DNA of 64,000 bases from Amylostereum areolatum. Its lineage: Eukaryota > Basidiomycota > Agaricomycetes > Russulales > Stereaceae. A model generated the notes under the pieces. That model had not been told where the DNA came from and searched no databases. It saw only the letters and a program-made list of their open reading frames with translations. The stretch is taken from NCBI GenBank assembly GCA_012932865.1, contig SAXG01000084.1:116118-180117 (forward strand), written 5' to 3'. This document shows, piece by piece, positions 37,154 through 48,996 of the stretch. Position 1 is the first letter of the stretch. Every line of letters begins with the position of its first letter. Both the position numbers and the translations under genes were made by a program.

Positions 37154-39421
37154 TATGTCAAGTTTAATCCTGATATATTATATGTATACGTCCATACACA
37201 GCCATGCACACGATATATTCAGAAATTCGTGATGGCTGGAAGGAGCAAACGCGTCGGACTCGGACTCGCGTCTTTCATGACACTGCCACGTGATCGCATC
37301 TATTTGTCATCACCGACTCAGTGTCAAAGAACTTTTGCTTCCGATCGGTCGCGGCGGGCCGGCGGCGGCCCTCCTACACTTTCCTCACTTCTCCCTTTCT
37401 GCGAGATACCTGCGAATCTGCGGAACGATGTGTCTCTCGCAGGTCAGGATATTAAAGTGGTGTATAGCAGGCGTGGAGGGTAGCAGGAAGAGCTCCGGTA
37501 CTTATCGTGCGTCTAGTCTCTTTTTCTTACTTTTCTACCCACATCGCTGACGATGTATCGGTAGTATATATGCAGTGAACTATTTAGATGCGACAATAAG
37601 AATTCATTTATCCATGAACAAGCCCCCGAGCCCCTTTCTTCCACGCATTTCTCGATTATCGGTCACCGGCAAGCATGGACGGTTGCCAGCGCCGTGCACT
37701 ACCGTGCTTTATTTGGGCCTGCGAGCCACCCCCCGACCGCGTGCCCCACCCAAGTACCACCGCCCCAGGCAGGGCCTAAACGCACTCTTCGCCCTCAGTC
37801 CAAAACGCCACGCGCAGCTTAAGACAGGACACGGCCCTAGCCCCACAACACAAGGCAGGGGGTGCGCTGCTCTTTACCTCACACCGTACTCACCCCATCT
37901 CATATATTCACAGGCTCCATCTATCAAGGCTCACCACCCTGTCCCGCCGAGTGCTCTTAAGCCCGACGACACAAGCCCGTTGACGCCTCTGCCTCTGATA
38001 CTGCAAATGACGCGCGGCGGGCCATTGGAAGAAAGGGGCCATCGCGGTATAGATGGCTGCTTACGAGGGAGAGGGCTTGGGCAAACATTCGAGTCGTTGG
38101 TAATGCGTGGTCGTTTGAGGGGCGGTTCTGGTTAGTTCAGGTGAGCATCTTTCCCCGGCGCAATATCAGGCTCGATTGCGAGCTGACGGACATCACCTCT
38201 AGCCAGGCCACACTTTTTCCATTGGTCGATTTTTCTTTTTGAGCACCCCCAAAGACGGCGGCCACTGCAGCGCTCAGCATGTACCTCATCCAGTCCACGG
38301 TGGAACTGCCTCCTGGGACATGTCTCGGTCGGTATTGGTCGTCACCTTACGCAAGCTCCGCCATTGCGTCGCAGACTGACAGGTTCCTTCGACATTTCAA
38401 CCACGCCACCCACGATTACTACGATTTCTACTCGGTCCGAACCTAAACACACGTCTTTCGCAATGCCGTCCAAGACACTAGCCATGGCTCACTCAGGAGA
38501 TGCACGGTGCAAAAGTGCGTCTTTCTTTGTTGTTCACTTCCGTCTTCCTTCTTCTTTCTTCCTCGAACTGACTCTCTTACAGTGTCTTCCTTCCTACGCT
38601 CCTAGCCACCTTGGTCATCCACCACGCTTGTCATCACAAGTACTGCTCTCCTCGGCTTGGCCAAGACCGCCCGCACGTAGCGAGCGCCATGTAAAGTCCC
38701 CTCTGACCAGCCTCTGGACGTGGTAGCATCGCCATTTGGGGGTGAATGCTCAAGTACTCGAGACGTGCCTTCTCCCGAAAACACATCGCAGGAGAGGATG
38801 GATCGAAGTGGGACCGTCAGGATCGCGGAACGCAACCTACGGACTTCATCGCATCGTGGGTCCGCCTTGTTTTAGTATGCATGGCACGAGGCTCAATCCA
38901 GCCACGCTCACCCAGTGATCGTACGAGCTCGACCATTGCACGCCACCATTGAACGCGTCTTCGTACCCAGCCCTACCGACAGCGCACGTCCACGCCATCC
39001 AGGCCTTCTTGGACCACGACTCTCCTTGAGTGAACAAGTCTCCATCATTGCGTTTCCGGATAGCATGCCACCGAGGCCTGCCTGCCGCACGCTGGACCCA
39101 GCATGGATTTGTTAGACGTGCGTGACCAACTCGAGGTCAAGGGCACGACTTGGCGGTACGTTCGCATGAGCTTTGTCCGCCGATTACGAGGGTTCACGCT
39201 TCGGGTTGCTGTGCCGCAGGCTCGTGGGGTATCATAGGTCGAACATGCACCACAAACGATACGACCGATAGCATCTATCATGTCGTACGCCTGTTCCGTC
39301 CTGATACGTTCGCGATATCCCTAACCCGTACACCAAAGTTGGAAACGCGCGGCATAACATACGGAGCCGATATACGGAGCGATCTAGGCGCTCGAGCAAG
39401 AGTAACTCTACATATCCGTGC
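37154..39421. other. intergenic region after ABC gene, no confident gene
   Basis: No frame with a domain or consistent splicing. Frames at 37575-38135 plus and 38364-38726 plus are Pro/Arg/Ser-rich and unconvincing. The stretch leads directly into copy B of the dispersed gene family. Confidence 0.4.
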
Positions 39422-41678
39422 ATGGTCACCCCCTCATTGGATGCGGATTCGAACGCGGCCACACCAGCATCCCACTTCCGCCATCCAGACCTGCCTGGAG
39501 CATTCCTCCTGGCCTACAACCCCAGTCGTTGCGTTTCGGACTGGCAGGTCGCTCTGACCTTGGTAAAATCTACACCACCTAAACAATCCAGACCCAGACT
39601 CGCCCCCAACGCGCGCCCGCCGCCAGGCAGTCCAAGACACAAGCTGAGACCACGCCCTGGGACTCGGTGTAAGGGTGGAAGAGGTGTGTAGATCTTTCCC
39701 CCCACGTTTTAGTCTCTCTCTAACTCACATCTTCGCAGTTCTTTCTACCATGCTCGACATCGCCCTCCCCCAGCAAACTCATCACCTTCGGTCATGCCTC
39801 CTTGGAGTCCCAGCATCAAGGCATCCCAGGCGCCAAGAATATTTGCGTTCAACGCACTCAAGGAACGGCCATCGCGGCTGTCTCAAAGCCCAGCGGCAAC
39901 ACCATCTTCCTCGCAACACTTCAAGGTTGGCTTGGGTCGGCGGTCTCGCTGGTATCTCCAGCCCGCCGAAGAATTCCTTGGTCAGTTTCTTTCATAGCGT
40001 TTTTCGCCAGCTATACATCGTTGACGGGGTCATCGTCCAAGCTAGGCCGCGCATGTCATGTTCGGGCCGTCCAGCTCCTAGCCCGATTGCTGGTCTCAGA
40101 CTGGGGTTATTTCGCAGCTGCTCGGTGGTTTGGGCCATCGACGCTGAATGCTAAAGGTTGTGTTTAAAACCGACGTCCAAGCCAGGCTCCTTAGTCCCAG
40201 TCCGAGTCGCAAGGCGTGCCCTTCGTCCCACTATCAAGATATGAAAAAGCCTATCGAAAAGCGAAGTGGGGCTCGGGGTTCGCCTCATTACCGCCACTCC
40301 AGTGAGTACGCGAATTCATGCTAATTCCTCTTCTTCCAAAAGATAATGCAGTACCATCTCCTGCTCGTGCATCGTGCTCTTCGGCGGACTTACCACCGGC
40401 GAGAGGACTCGGCGCGTTAGGCGAGTCTTTTACCTCTATCTTGCGTTGTGATCATTCCTTGAACGGTATCGCGGTTAGAACACAAGCAGGTGTTTGCACA
40501 CATTGACAGACGTGTTCGCCCCTTCGTTATCCATGGCCATGGCTGATCGTTCAATTGGTATGTATGAGCATTTTTTCGACTGCCAACCTTGACTGACTCT
40601 GCTTTTCCATTCGTAGGTTCTGATATCATCTCGTTCCCCGGCGCACTATCGCGACCCAGTTGGGTTCGTGCCAACCTCGACGCAATGCACCATATCAGTT
40701 CAAAAACCGGCGGCCGCTCTCCGCCGCCATCGTCGACATATCTCTGGATCATGGGTGGTTCACCGATACACCACCACGCCTTTACAGCGTGAGCCTCATT
40801 CGTGGCAAGCTATCCACCGGATTGGGAACGCCTTCAGCAGGAACCGTTTATCGCAATCCGGACCGACGCCCAGCTACAGTTGACAGCAAGCTTGGATCGT
40901 CGCCATCGAAGGTACTGCGAAGCTCGTCCAACGTCATCGTTCCCGCCTTCTATCCTAGCTCGGCCATGCGCCGCCCACCCCGATTCGAACCCCGTCGTTC
41001 CGCTAGCGGGGCAAGGGCTCCCCCCGCCGGGCAGTGTTTGGAAGCACTCGGGGCTGTGGTCCCCTATGCCCGAGCCCCTGGCCCGTCATCCACGAAGATC
41101 TCAACTGGCCGAAACGGGGCATTGAGCTACCTTGTTCGGACGATGCTTTCGATCGAAGATTGCGTTGCGCCCGATTCCCCTGCGGAGGAGTTGGAAAGGG
41201 GCCAGTCCGAGACGGAGTGGGCGGGCAGGGAGCGCGCCTCGCCTCGGTCTCCCTCGGGACCGTCGAGTCCACCTCGTCCTTTCGATCGATCTCTCCCTCA
41301 TCGTATCTTCCCCGCATCCACCTTTTCTCCCTGCAGCCCCATCGAGCCTCTCCCGCCTTCGCGGACTCGCAGCGACCTTGTCCTTGACTTTTCTAGCGCC
41401 GTGTTCGTGGACGATCCCGCCAAAGGCCCCTCATGTCCGCAGAGGCTACGATCCAACTGTTGCAAGACACCAGATCTCAGGCCACCTTTCCTTCCATACG
41501 CGGTCACAGAGGCGATGTTTCGACACAGGCCGTCCGAACGCTCCAGAATGTCCGCCGCTGCGTTTTAGACTGGCAGGGCTGAACGTACCTTAACATCTTC
41601 GGCCAGTCCATGTCCCATGGCGCGGTCTCCCCGTCGAAGACCGGTATGGTATCCTCGGTGCGGAGGCGCAAGGAGTAG
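39422..41678 (+). pseudogene. dispersed gene family, copy B (unrecognised)
   Basis: Best-preserved copy of the family. Blocks: 39422-39538 (VTPSLDADSNAATPA, PDLPGAFLLAYN, SRCVSDWQ, ending CAG before a GT); about 39794-39985 (APRIFAFNALKERPSRLS, ending TTG before GTCAGT); 40850-41330 (IHEDLNWPKRGIELPC, GGVGKGPVRDGVGGQGAR); and 41434-41678 (MSAEATIQLLQDTRSQATF, RRCVLDWQG, then YLNIFGQSMSHGAVSPS, stop at 41676). The last block has an in-frame TGA at 41580-41582 between the two motifs, unless a short intron lies there. The motif (R/H)CVxDW(Q/K) recurs at block ends next to possible splice donors in copies A, B and D. The family is not one I can identify. Conservation of amino-acid frame between copies shows it was coding. 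Confidence 0.45.
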
Positions 41679-43877
41679 GGGAGTGTAGAGTACGGGTTTC
41701 TCCCCGCATGCCATTGCTAGCTCCTACTCAGTACGTTCACAGTTCGCGTGGCCATCATCCGCCTCTTCACCCACCATGCCAGATTGTCTGCCTTCCTGGA
41801 CGACACCTCATCAAACAGCTCCAACGAGCGTGTGTACTACTGCCCTCTAGGGCACGAAAGCAAACCATACACGATGCGCGGTCCATGCCGTCGCCGCCAA
41901 GTCGAAACCAAAACCAGTCACCCTGTGTGGCATCGCCGGTCCTCCTACACCTTTCTCCGACGAGAACGACGCGCTTCCGAAACGCAAATACGCATTCTCC
42001 CGCGGTGGATGCGAACAACAACGAGCCTGCGACGGAGGCGACTTCGGGATAGGTGGTCGAGCCTCGCCAAGCTGGGCCAGCCGGGTGCACGGTTTGAGAT
42101 GTGCATTGAATGCGCAGGCGTGGGTGGACGTATGCGCCTGGACGTGGGTTGCATTTCCCGCTCTATCGGACGCGTGCGAACCAAATCAGTGGTCGGACGG
42201 AGATATGTCGTTGTCGTGTATCGATGCCCACCGAATCCTGTCTCTCGACCGAAGAAACTTTGCGGGAAGGGGTACGCTGTTTGAGACAGACAGAGCCTTC
42301 GACTGAGGATTAAGGTATGCGTGGCGTCTGAGCGATATTTCGTGATGTGCGTTTATGCAGAACACGTTGGAACCTCATTGAGAAGTGGATGAGAGCTAGA
42401 ACGCGTGAGAAGAACGGCGACGGCTTCGTCTCAACTTTCTCTCTTGCCTTCATCTTCTTTATCCTGTTTACTCGTATCGTCTCCACTTCCCCTATGACCC
42501 TCCCCTATCTACGTCCGAATGACATTTTCGATTGTCCTTTCACTCTACATCAGACCCACGGCGAGGACTGGTCCAGCTCAACGATGTGTTACGAGCGCGA
42601 CGAGCAAAATCAACGAGCAAAATCCAACTCCCTTTCCTTTCCTCGACCTCCCTGGGGCACCGTTATGAGCACTAACTTTTTAGATAGAACCAACGTGGCG
42701 CTGGACACGAAGATAGCGTAAAGACAGGCCGGGGTATCAGAGAGGCGTGAGCTCAAGGCGCGTTCCTTTCAGCTCACCTTACTTTTCTGAGGATCCGTCT
42801 GAACCACAAGATGCGGTTTCGCCGAGTAGTCCAAGATGCGGTCTTTCCGTAGAAAGACCGAGGAGTTGTAGGCTCTGGGGGTGAGTACCGGTTTCCTTTA
42901 GAATGACGTCGATTGCTCACCCGATTTTTCGCTGCAGGCTGCTTTTCTCCTCGTCGTCATTCCGTCCATACTTCCAAGCTCTCGTACTCTCTATCGGCGC
43001 ACCCAATGCGTACCCCTGGACCACCGCCACGGGCTGACGAAGAGTCTCGCTGCTATTGCGATTTGGACTGGCTGTATTCGCCCGAGTGTTCGCCACCACA
43101 GGACCAGTTTGAATCACAACGAGTGTGTCGTTGGTCCGAGACGGAGTCCTAAAGGGATGTATAAAAGGCGGTGGGTGTGTCTGTTTGGGCCCCCGGCGAG
43201 TACACGGTTACCCTTCGTTGTCTCTGACCTCTCACCGATTCCCCTCCCTCTAGCATTCTTTCGCGAAGTTTCGGGACTCCCTTCGTCGCAGAATATCGGT
43301 GTTTTCCCGTTTTCTCGCTCTCGCCCATCTTCCTTGGCTGTAGCTCTGCCGCCCGATTTTCTTCGCTCAGCAAGGCATGACGGGTGACGGGTGACGGGTG
43401 ACGGGCCATCGCTCACCATGTGGTCACGGATCGACCTCGCCGTCTGCAATCGTCTCCCGTACGTATGCGTGCATTTTTGCCCGGTCGGGTCTCTGTATTG
43501 ACGGTAACTTACGTCTTGTCTTGCAGATTCAAACTCGTGCTCTCGACCCAAGCCCGGCGCCATTACGCAGACAATGTACGGGACTAGGCCAGGACAAATA
43601 CTGTTTCGTTTGTCTGCAACGTTTGTCAAGGTCGGCTCGCCGCCGTTCCGTCGCACCGTCATGGAATACACCCTTCGCCGTCTCAAGCCATGTCCACGGG
43701 TGAGGAGAAGGTCACCGATGCAGCTTCGCGTCCACTCGACCGTCTTCCCGGACCACTCGAAGCTTTCGTCTCGCAGCAAGCCATCCGTTCGGAGTGGCGA
43801 GGACGTCGACCAGTGTTGCCGCAATTCGGGTGGATGTCCCTCCAGAGCCGACAGCGAGCATGGAAGGACGCGGGTCG
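41679..43877. other. region between copies B and C, no confident gene
   Basis: Frames at 41748-42284 plus and 42347-42721 plus (with one hydrophobic segment, SLAFIFFILFTRIV) are the longest. They have no recognised domain. They may be further exons of the dispersed family, but I find no matching blocks elsewhere. Confidence 0.35.
43378..43405 (+). repeat. 4 x TGACGGG heptamer tandem repeat
   Basis: Four perfect copies of TGACGGG in tandem. Non-coding as far as I can tell. Confidence 0.9.
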
Positions 43878-44370
43878 ATATCCTACGACGCTCGCCCTAC
43901 GTCACCGTCTTCCCGCCTCCCGTCCCAACTTGGACCCGCGCGGCCTACTCCTTATTATAGATCCCGATCGGAGAGTACCCATCGCGCTCCCCTTGCGCCC
44001 GCTAGGGAGACCTTGCTGAGAAGCACTTCGGACCTGGTCCTGCGTACCCGAGGCCTTGGCCACCCTCCACAACGCTGTCGACTGGACGAAACGGGCCATC
44101 GACCTGCCTTGTTTGGACGCCCCCCAAGGACGAAGGTGTGCCACGCCCGCGTCGCCCGAGCGGTGCCGTTGGAAAACACGCCAGTTCGAGACCGAGGGGC
44201 CGGACAGGGAACGCGCCTCACCTCGTTCTCTCCCAAGACCAACTCAACCTCGCCTCGCTTTCAGTCGTCGCCCACGGTCCTCGTCTCCCTCATCGCTCTC
44301 AACCCTCTTTTCTTCCTCCTCCAGGCCCCGAGTTCGCGTTCGTCCACACCCCGACGGCCTAGGGTGAGTT
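43878..44370 (+). repeat. dispersed gene family, copy C (fragment)
   Basis: Encodes DARPTSPSSRLPSQ, then ATLHNAVDWTKRAIDLPC, then in a shifted frame GAGQGTRLTSFSPKTNS. These correspond to EARPTS.., AIHDALNWLKRGMDLPC and GVAGQGTYLSSISL of copy A and to the matching block of copy B. At least one frameshift separates the two halves. Only the middle part of the family is present. Confidence 0.5.
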
Positions 44371-47081
44371 ATCCACCTCAGGACTCAAGGCCTCCCGCTC
44401 ACAATCACACATAGCTGCTCTACAACTCAGTCGTATATGGCCTCCGACCTGCCTTCAATCCGCGGACCCCTATCGCGATTTATCCACGGATTTCTATCAG
44501 CTTTCCCACCCGTCCATGGTCACAAGGTCGTCCGCTGGCTCTTCGTCCACCGCTCCTCCACGTCCTCCACTTACTCTTATGTCCAGTCCATTCTACCATG
44601 GACAATCGCCATCTCGCCATCCCTTCCGTCGTGTGGATAGAAAACAACGACTCACCACCTTTCCATTCCCGTGTCAAAAACCTCTACGATAAGAGCTGCT
44701 CGTCCGCTTCCTCCGCTAGAGTCTGCGCAGGCCGGCGGCGGGGATTCAGAGGAGGTCTGTGCTCATTATGCAGAAGGATACTGCTAGCATACACCCCTCC
44801 CCATCTAAACCATTTGGTCTTCTCCTGCTCCCCATAGCTCGACAAGGACGTGGCAGGATATCGTGCGCGTACTCGTGCAATTCCGGTGGAGGTTGAGGTC
44901 AGTTTGATCCTCGTTGCCGCTGACGCCGTGCGCGCATTCGACGAGGCCATAATCGCGAGCTGTCTCTGCCGCCAGCCCTTTTCGTTTGGTGCGCGGACTT
45001 ATATGGGTCGCTGTTTTGATATGGACCATCAAGGCGGTGGGATCCCGCCATTTCGTTGTGGACCAACTGGCCTCGCCGAAGTCGTCCTCGGACCCCACCC
45101 TAGGGCCGGTCCGAATCAGAAGGCTCCCTGGGTGTTTCGAGACATGGTCTTACTACGCAAAAGGCCAAGGGAAAGTACGTTGTTTTCTCTACCTGCTCCC
45201 GGCTGCTAGTCGCTGACCCACAGCTTCGCAGTTCGCCTGTTCTTTCGGCCTATCGCGTCAGCCACCGCCGGACGCTGGCATATGCGTGCCGCCTTCTCCT
45301 ATGAATTCCACCAAGTCCGCCGCCCATGACTCGCCGTACACCGTGGAAAGAGCAGCAGCCATCAAACCTGCACACGCAGGCCACGGCGTGCAAACGATTT
45401 CATCGCGACCACGAACGATCCCGTTTTGATGGGCTCTGTCTGCCCTGTGCTCGAAGAGCATCCATGCCCGGCGCACACGACGATGCAGGGCAAACACCTG
45501 TCGCGACAGAACCCTGCGTATCTGTCCGCACGCCGAAATGGACGGTGGCGCGCTGTACGCGTCCCCAAGACTCCCGGAGGACTAGCCGAGTCTTCGGTGT
45601 AGAAGAGAGGCCGTATAGGGGTACTCGCCGCTTCATCGCGTGGTGGTCGTGATCAAGTGGAGATGAAGGGTCTTGTAGGGCTGAAAACAGAGGCAGTAAG
45701 ACGGGTGCAGGGAGGTGATACGCATGTAACGTTGACGAGGAGACGTCGTTTGGGTGGACTCGGATCTGGTCGCGTACGAACAACCAGTACGATTGCTAGC
45801 GTTGGCTCCACCTTTTTGCATGCAGGAAGATGGGTAAAGGCAGAAATATTCGAGGCATAACGATGTGCGCGAGGCTGATGCGCGTGGCTGAGATTCGAAT
45901 CCGAAACCTTTGTTCTTGCCCCCATCGACATCGTCCGCAAACCTTTCCAAACCCATCGACGGTCGTCACCTTGCCTCCCACTTCCCGCGGACCAAGAACC
46001 TTTTTCAAAGCGGCTTCAAGCACGTAGCAAATCTCTGGGGACCCAAAGTCCAACCCCACGCTGGCGCTGGCAGACCGTGAGCGAGCGGTCAATCGTTTTT
46101 CTTACCCTCTCGTAGTTCGACGGCCTCGCCATATCCCCACAACCCGCCATTTCACATGAAGCTTTCAGTCCACCATTAAAAGCTGTTCTCTCCGCGGGAG
46201 GACAGGACGTTGATGGGAAGGACGGCCAAGACACGCTTCCGGGTCTTGGAGGGGCGGCTGGGACGTGGGGTTTGAGGTACGTTCCCATTTACAACTTCAC
46301 TTAAGGATTATGAGTGCTCACGCACGGAAGGCAGATCGCAGGAGAACAGAGGAGGACCCCGTGTATTGCGGTCGGCGCAGAGGAATCAGGATGAATGGTC
46401 TTGGTAGACGGGTTTGGAGGAACAGGGGAACCTCGTCGTGCTTTAGGTTCGTTGTTCTCTGACGCCTCTCTTTATCGTCCCTCACCACTGTTACAGGTAT
46501 CGCTAGTAACTGTGTAGGCTACCAGCCATGGGTAATATAAGAAGACACTCTCGTGATATCCACCCTGTATGACCCCCCGCATTATCGGTCAAAGTCGAAA
46601 TCGTACGGGAAAAAGTGCTCGGAGCGGGGCGAACACAATGACTAGAACAATAACCGAAAATATCTGGACGATAGCATGTATACGGACGGCTCTTCCCCCT
46701 CGAATCACCCACCGTCTTCCGACCCCTCGTAAACAGACCCGGTCACATCAACAGCCTTCATCCGCCCTTTCCCATACTCTTCTCCCCAGGTCTCACCATT
46801 CCAGGCCGCCGGCCGCGATGTCCACCGACACGATTCCAGACTGAACGCCCCAATCGCGCTCAGCCTAGTCTGAACTTCAACGCATCGAGTTCCTATTAGG
46901 AGATGTAAAAAGGACAGAGGTGCGTGTTTCATCTCAGTCCCATTTCCCCTTCGACTGACTCGCGTTTTTGCAGCTTGTGTGCTTCTACCTCGACCGCCTC
47001 GACAATCGTCACGGACCACCGTAAAGCCCTTCCATCACAATTCTCGCCTCTGTCCACCGCGCCGCGTCGAGGGAAAAGCTC
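44371..47081. other. region between copies C and D, no confident gene
   Basis: Several medium frames exist, for example 45796-46092 minus (SPEICYVLEAALKKVLGPRE) and 44850-45209 plus. None shows a domain or a clear set of introns. Possible exon remnants only. Confidence 0.35.
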
Positions 47082-47273
47082 TTGCGAAGGATGATCGGAG
47101 GATCCTCGCGGACAGGGCTTCAAGATCGCAATATATCCAGCAGTCGGGCATATTCGGGCGTTCGATCCATTATCGCAAGCTTCCTAGACTTACTGTGCGC
47201 TACGCTCACTCGGCGAGGACCTTCACCCCGCGCTGACCTTTTCCGTTGTGTTTTAGACCGACAGGTATAAAGG
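47082..47273 (+). repeat. dispersed gene family, copy D (end fragment)
   Basis: The plus strand ends with ADLFRCVLDRQV followed directly by GTATAA, matching the RRCVLDWQ and SRCVSDWQ ends of copy B and their position before a splice-donor-like GT. Only this terminal motif is convincingly shared, so the left boundary is arbitrary. Confidence 0.3.
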
Positions 47274-48996
47274 CTCTCAGGCTTTACCCCGGTTCCAGAC
47301 AGCCTCGGACCAGTCTGACTTGCAAGATCGCTGTCCAAGACACGGTTCCGTTACGCGAAGGACCCGCAAAAGGTGAAGGCCCGTGACGACAACTGTTAGC
47401 TTTCCATCTAGCGGTGCGCACGCCGTTCCTTCTGGTCCAGGCCCGAGCTGATTATTCTTTTGCATACCTAGTCCGCAGTGATACATAGACGTAACATACG
47501 TCGTCCCCAATCTCCCCACCACCCCTCTGAGGCGCACGCAGATCTTTGAACGAAATGGACCAGGGTCTCGCTCATGGTGTCGAGGTCGCTCGCGCGTACT
47601 TTCGCTGCTCCCCAACGTATCAAGGCTCGCGGTCTCGGATCGTAGGATCATGGTGGGTACATATTTCACTCGGTACTTGTGGAGCACCGGCTATAAGTGT
47701 TGCAGTTTGTAGGCGGTTCTTTTCCCCGCGGTTCAAGACATTGTCCTCTTGCTTGCAACCGAAATGGACACAATAAATGCGAGCGAGGTTGGATCTTCTC
47801 CCCTATCCCAGGTCAGTACACGATTGCTTCCTCAATGTTTTCGACCGCTCATGGGCGCCTCAGGCTGGCGAGTTTCCTCGCCGTCGCTCCGGCCTATTAT
47901 TTCTGCTTATGGGAGACGAAGGTACTTACGACCTCTCACCTGGTCTCGCTTTTCAAGGCTTCCCGTCAAAGACGAGCCCTTCACTCGCGTCGATGTTCTC
48001 CAGGCAGTGGGTCAACTAAGCGGAATTGATCGTGAACGAAGGGTCTCGTATTGTGTACCGACTGCATTGAATAAGGCTACATACAACTGATGATGTGCAT
48101 ACACGAGGGGTGGCGTGAACAGAGAGCGAGATGCCGACATCATAAACAGACTACAAGATAAATCGAACGAGACGAGGAGTTCCGAAGCAGGGGCATAGGG
48201 AAGAGGGAAACAACGGGATGGATGTATCACCAGCGAACGGTCTTTCCACCTGTGATGACAGGTCCATCCACACTTGACGAAGGTGTGGCGAAATCGGAAA
48301 GGCCGGGGGGGTATCGGTGTCGGGGTGGGATGTAGTGGTATGGGAATAGTAGATGCTCTCTGGGAGCGCCCGGACACCGAGACTCGAAGGAAGACACGCC
48401 CTCTAATCCCGCGCGAGGGATACGAAGAAACTCGCCTGGATCGGAAGGGACGAACGGAGGAGGACGTGTACACATCGCGGATAGGCGTACCTCAAAGTCA
48501 CAACCATCTGCACCTATCCTTCATGATCCCACCCTCGGAGTCATATCTGCCCCAACGAACCCGGTATCTCTTCACGATGGTCCAGAAGAAGCAAGGAATG
48601 AGTCGCTGGTACCGACACGGTAACTTGAAGATTGCACGTAGTTTGAAGGACCTGGCCGCTAGGGGTAGATCGAGCAGAGGTATCGTGGAGAAATGGCCGT
48701 GGTTGGCGTGTCCGTCATTCGCATAGAGATGGGAGGAACTAGGAAACTGAGGCCGTCTGTCCTGAATACGGCAAGAGAGTGTGTCGATGAAGGTACTTAC
48801 GGGTGATTCGTCACTCGCAACCGCGTGTCGGCGTCTTCCCACGCCCACTCTCTTCCAACGACCACCACGGTCCAAACCACCAGCCAACGACCATCGCCAT
48901 CGTTGCTCATCGTCAATCGCACAGGTACTGCTATACGCACTTTCCATTGTCTCACGCGCCAGCTCAACGACAATTCCAGAAAATTCAAACCCGATC
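47274..48996. other. upstream region of TPR-CHAT gene B
   Basis: No confident gene. A minus-strand frame (48998-48498, 166 codons) contains a GTAAGT-bounded 54-nt stretch divisible by three, but its ATG would overlap the start codon of the TPR-CHAT gene on the other strand. A second minus frame ends near 48227 (SDFATPSSSVDGPVITGG) and might be the end of a gene that I cannot assemble. Confidence 0.35.

Noticed and set aside
40970..41000. GATTCGAACCCC phrase considered as a tRNA T-loop
   Set aside because: There is no acceptor or anticodon stem around it, and the same block is part of the dispersed gene family.
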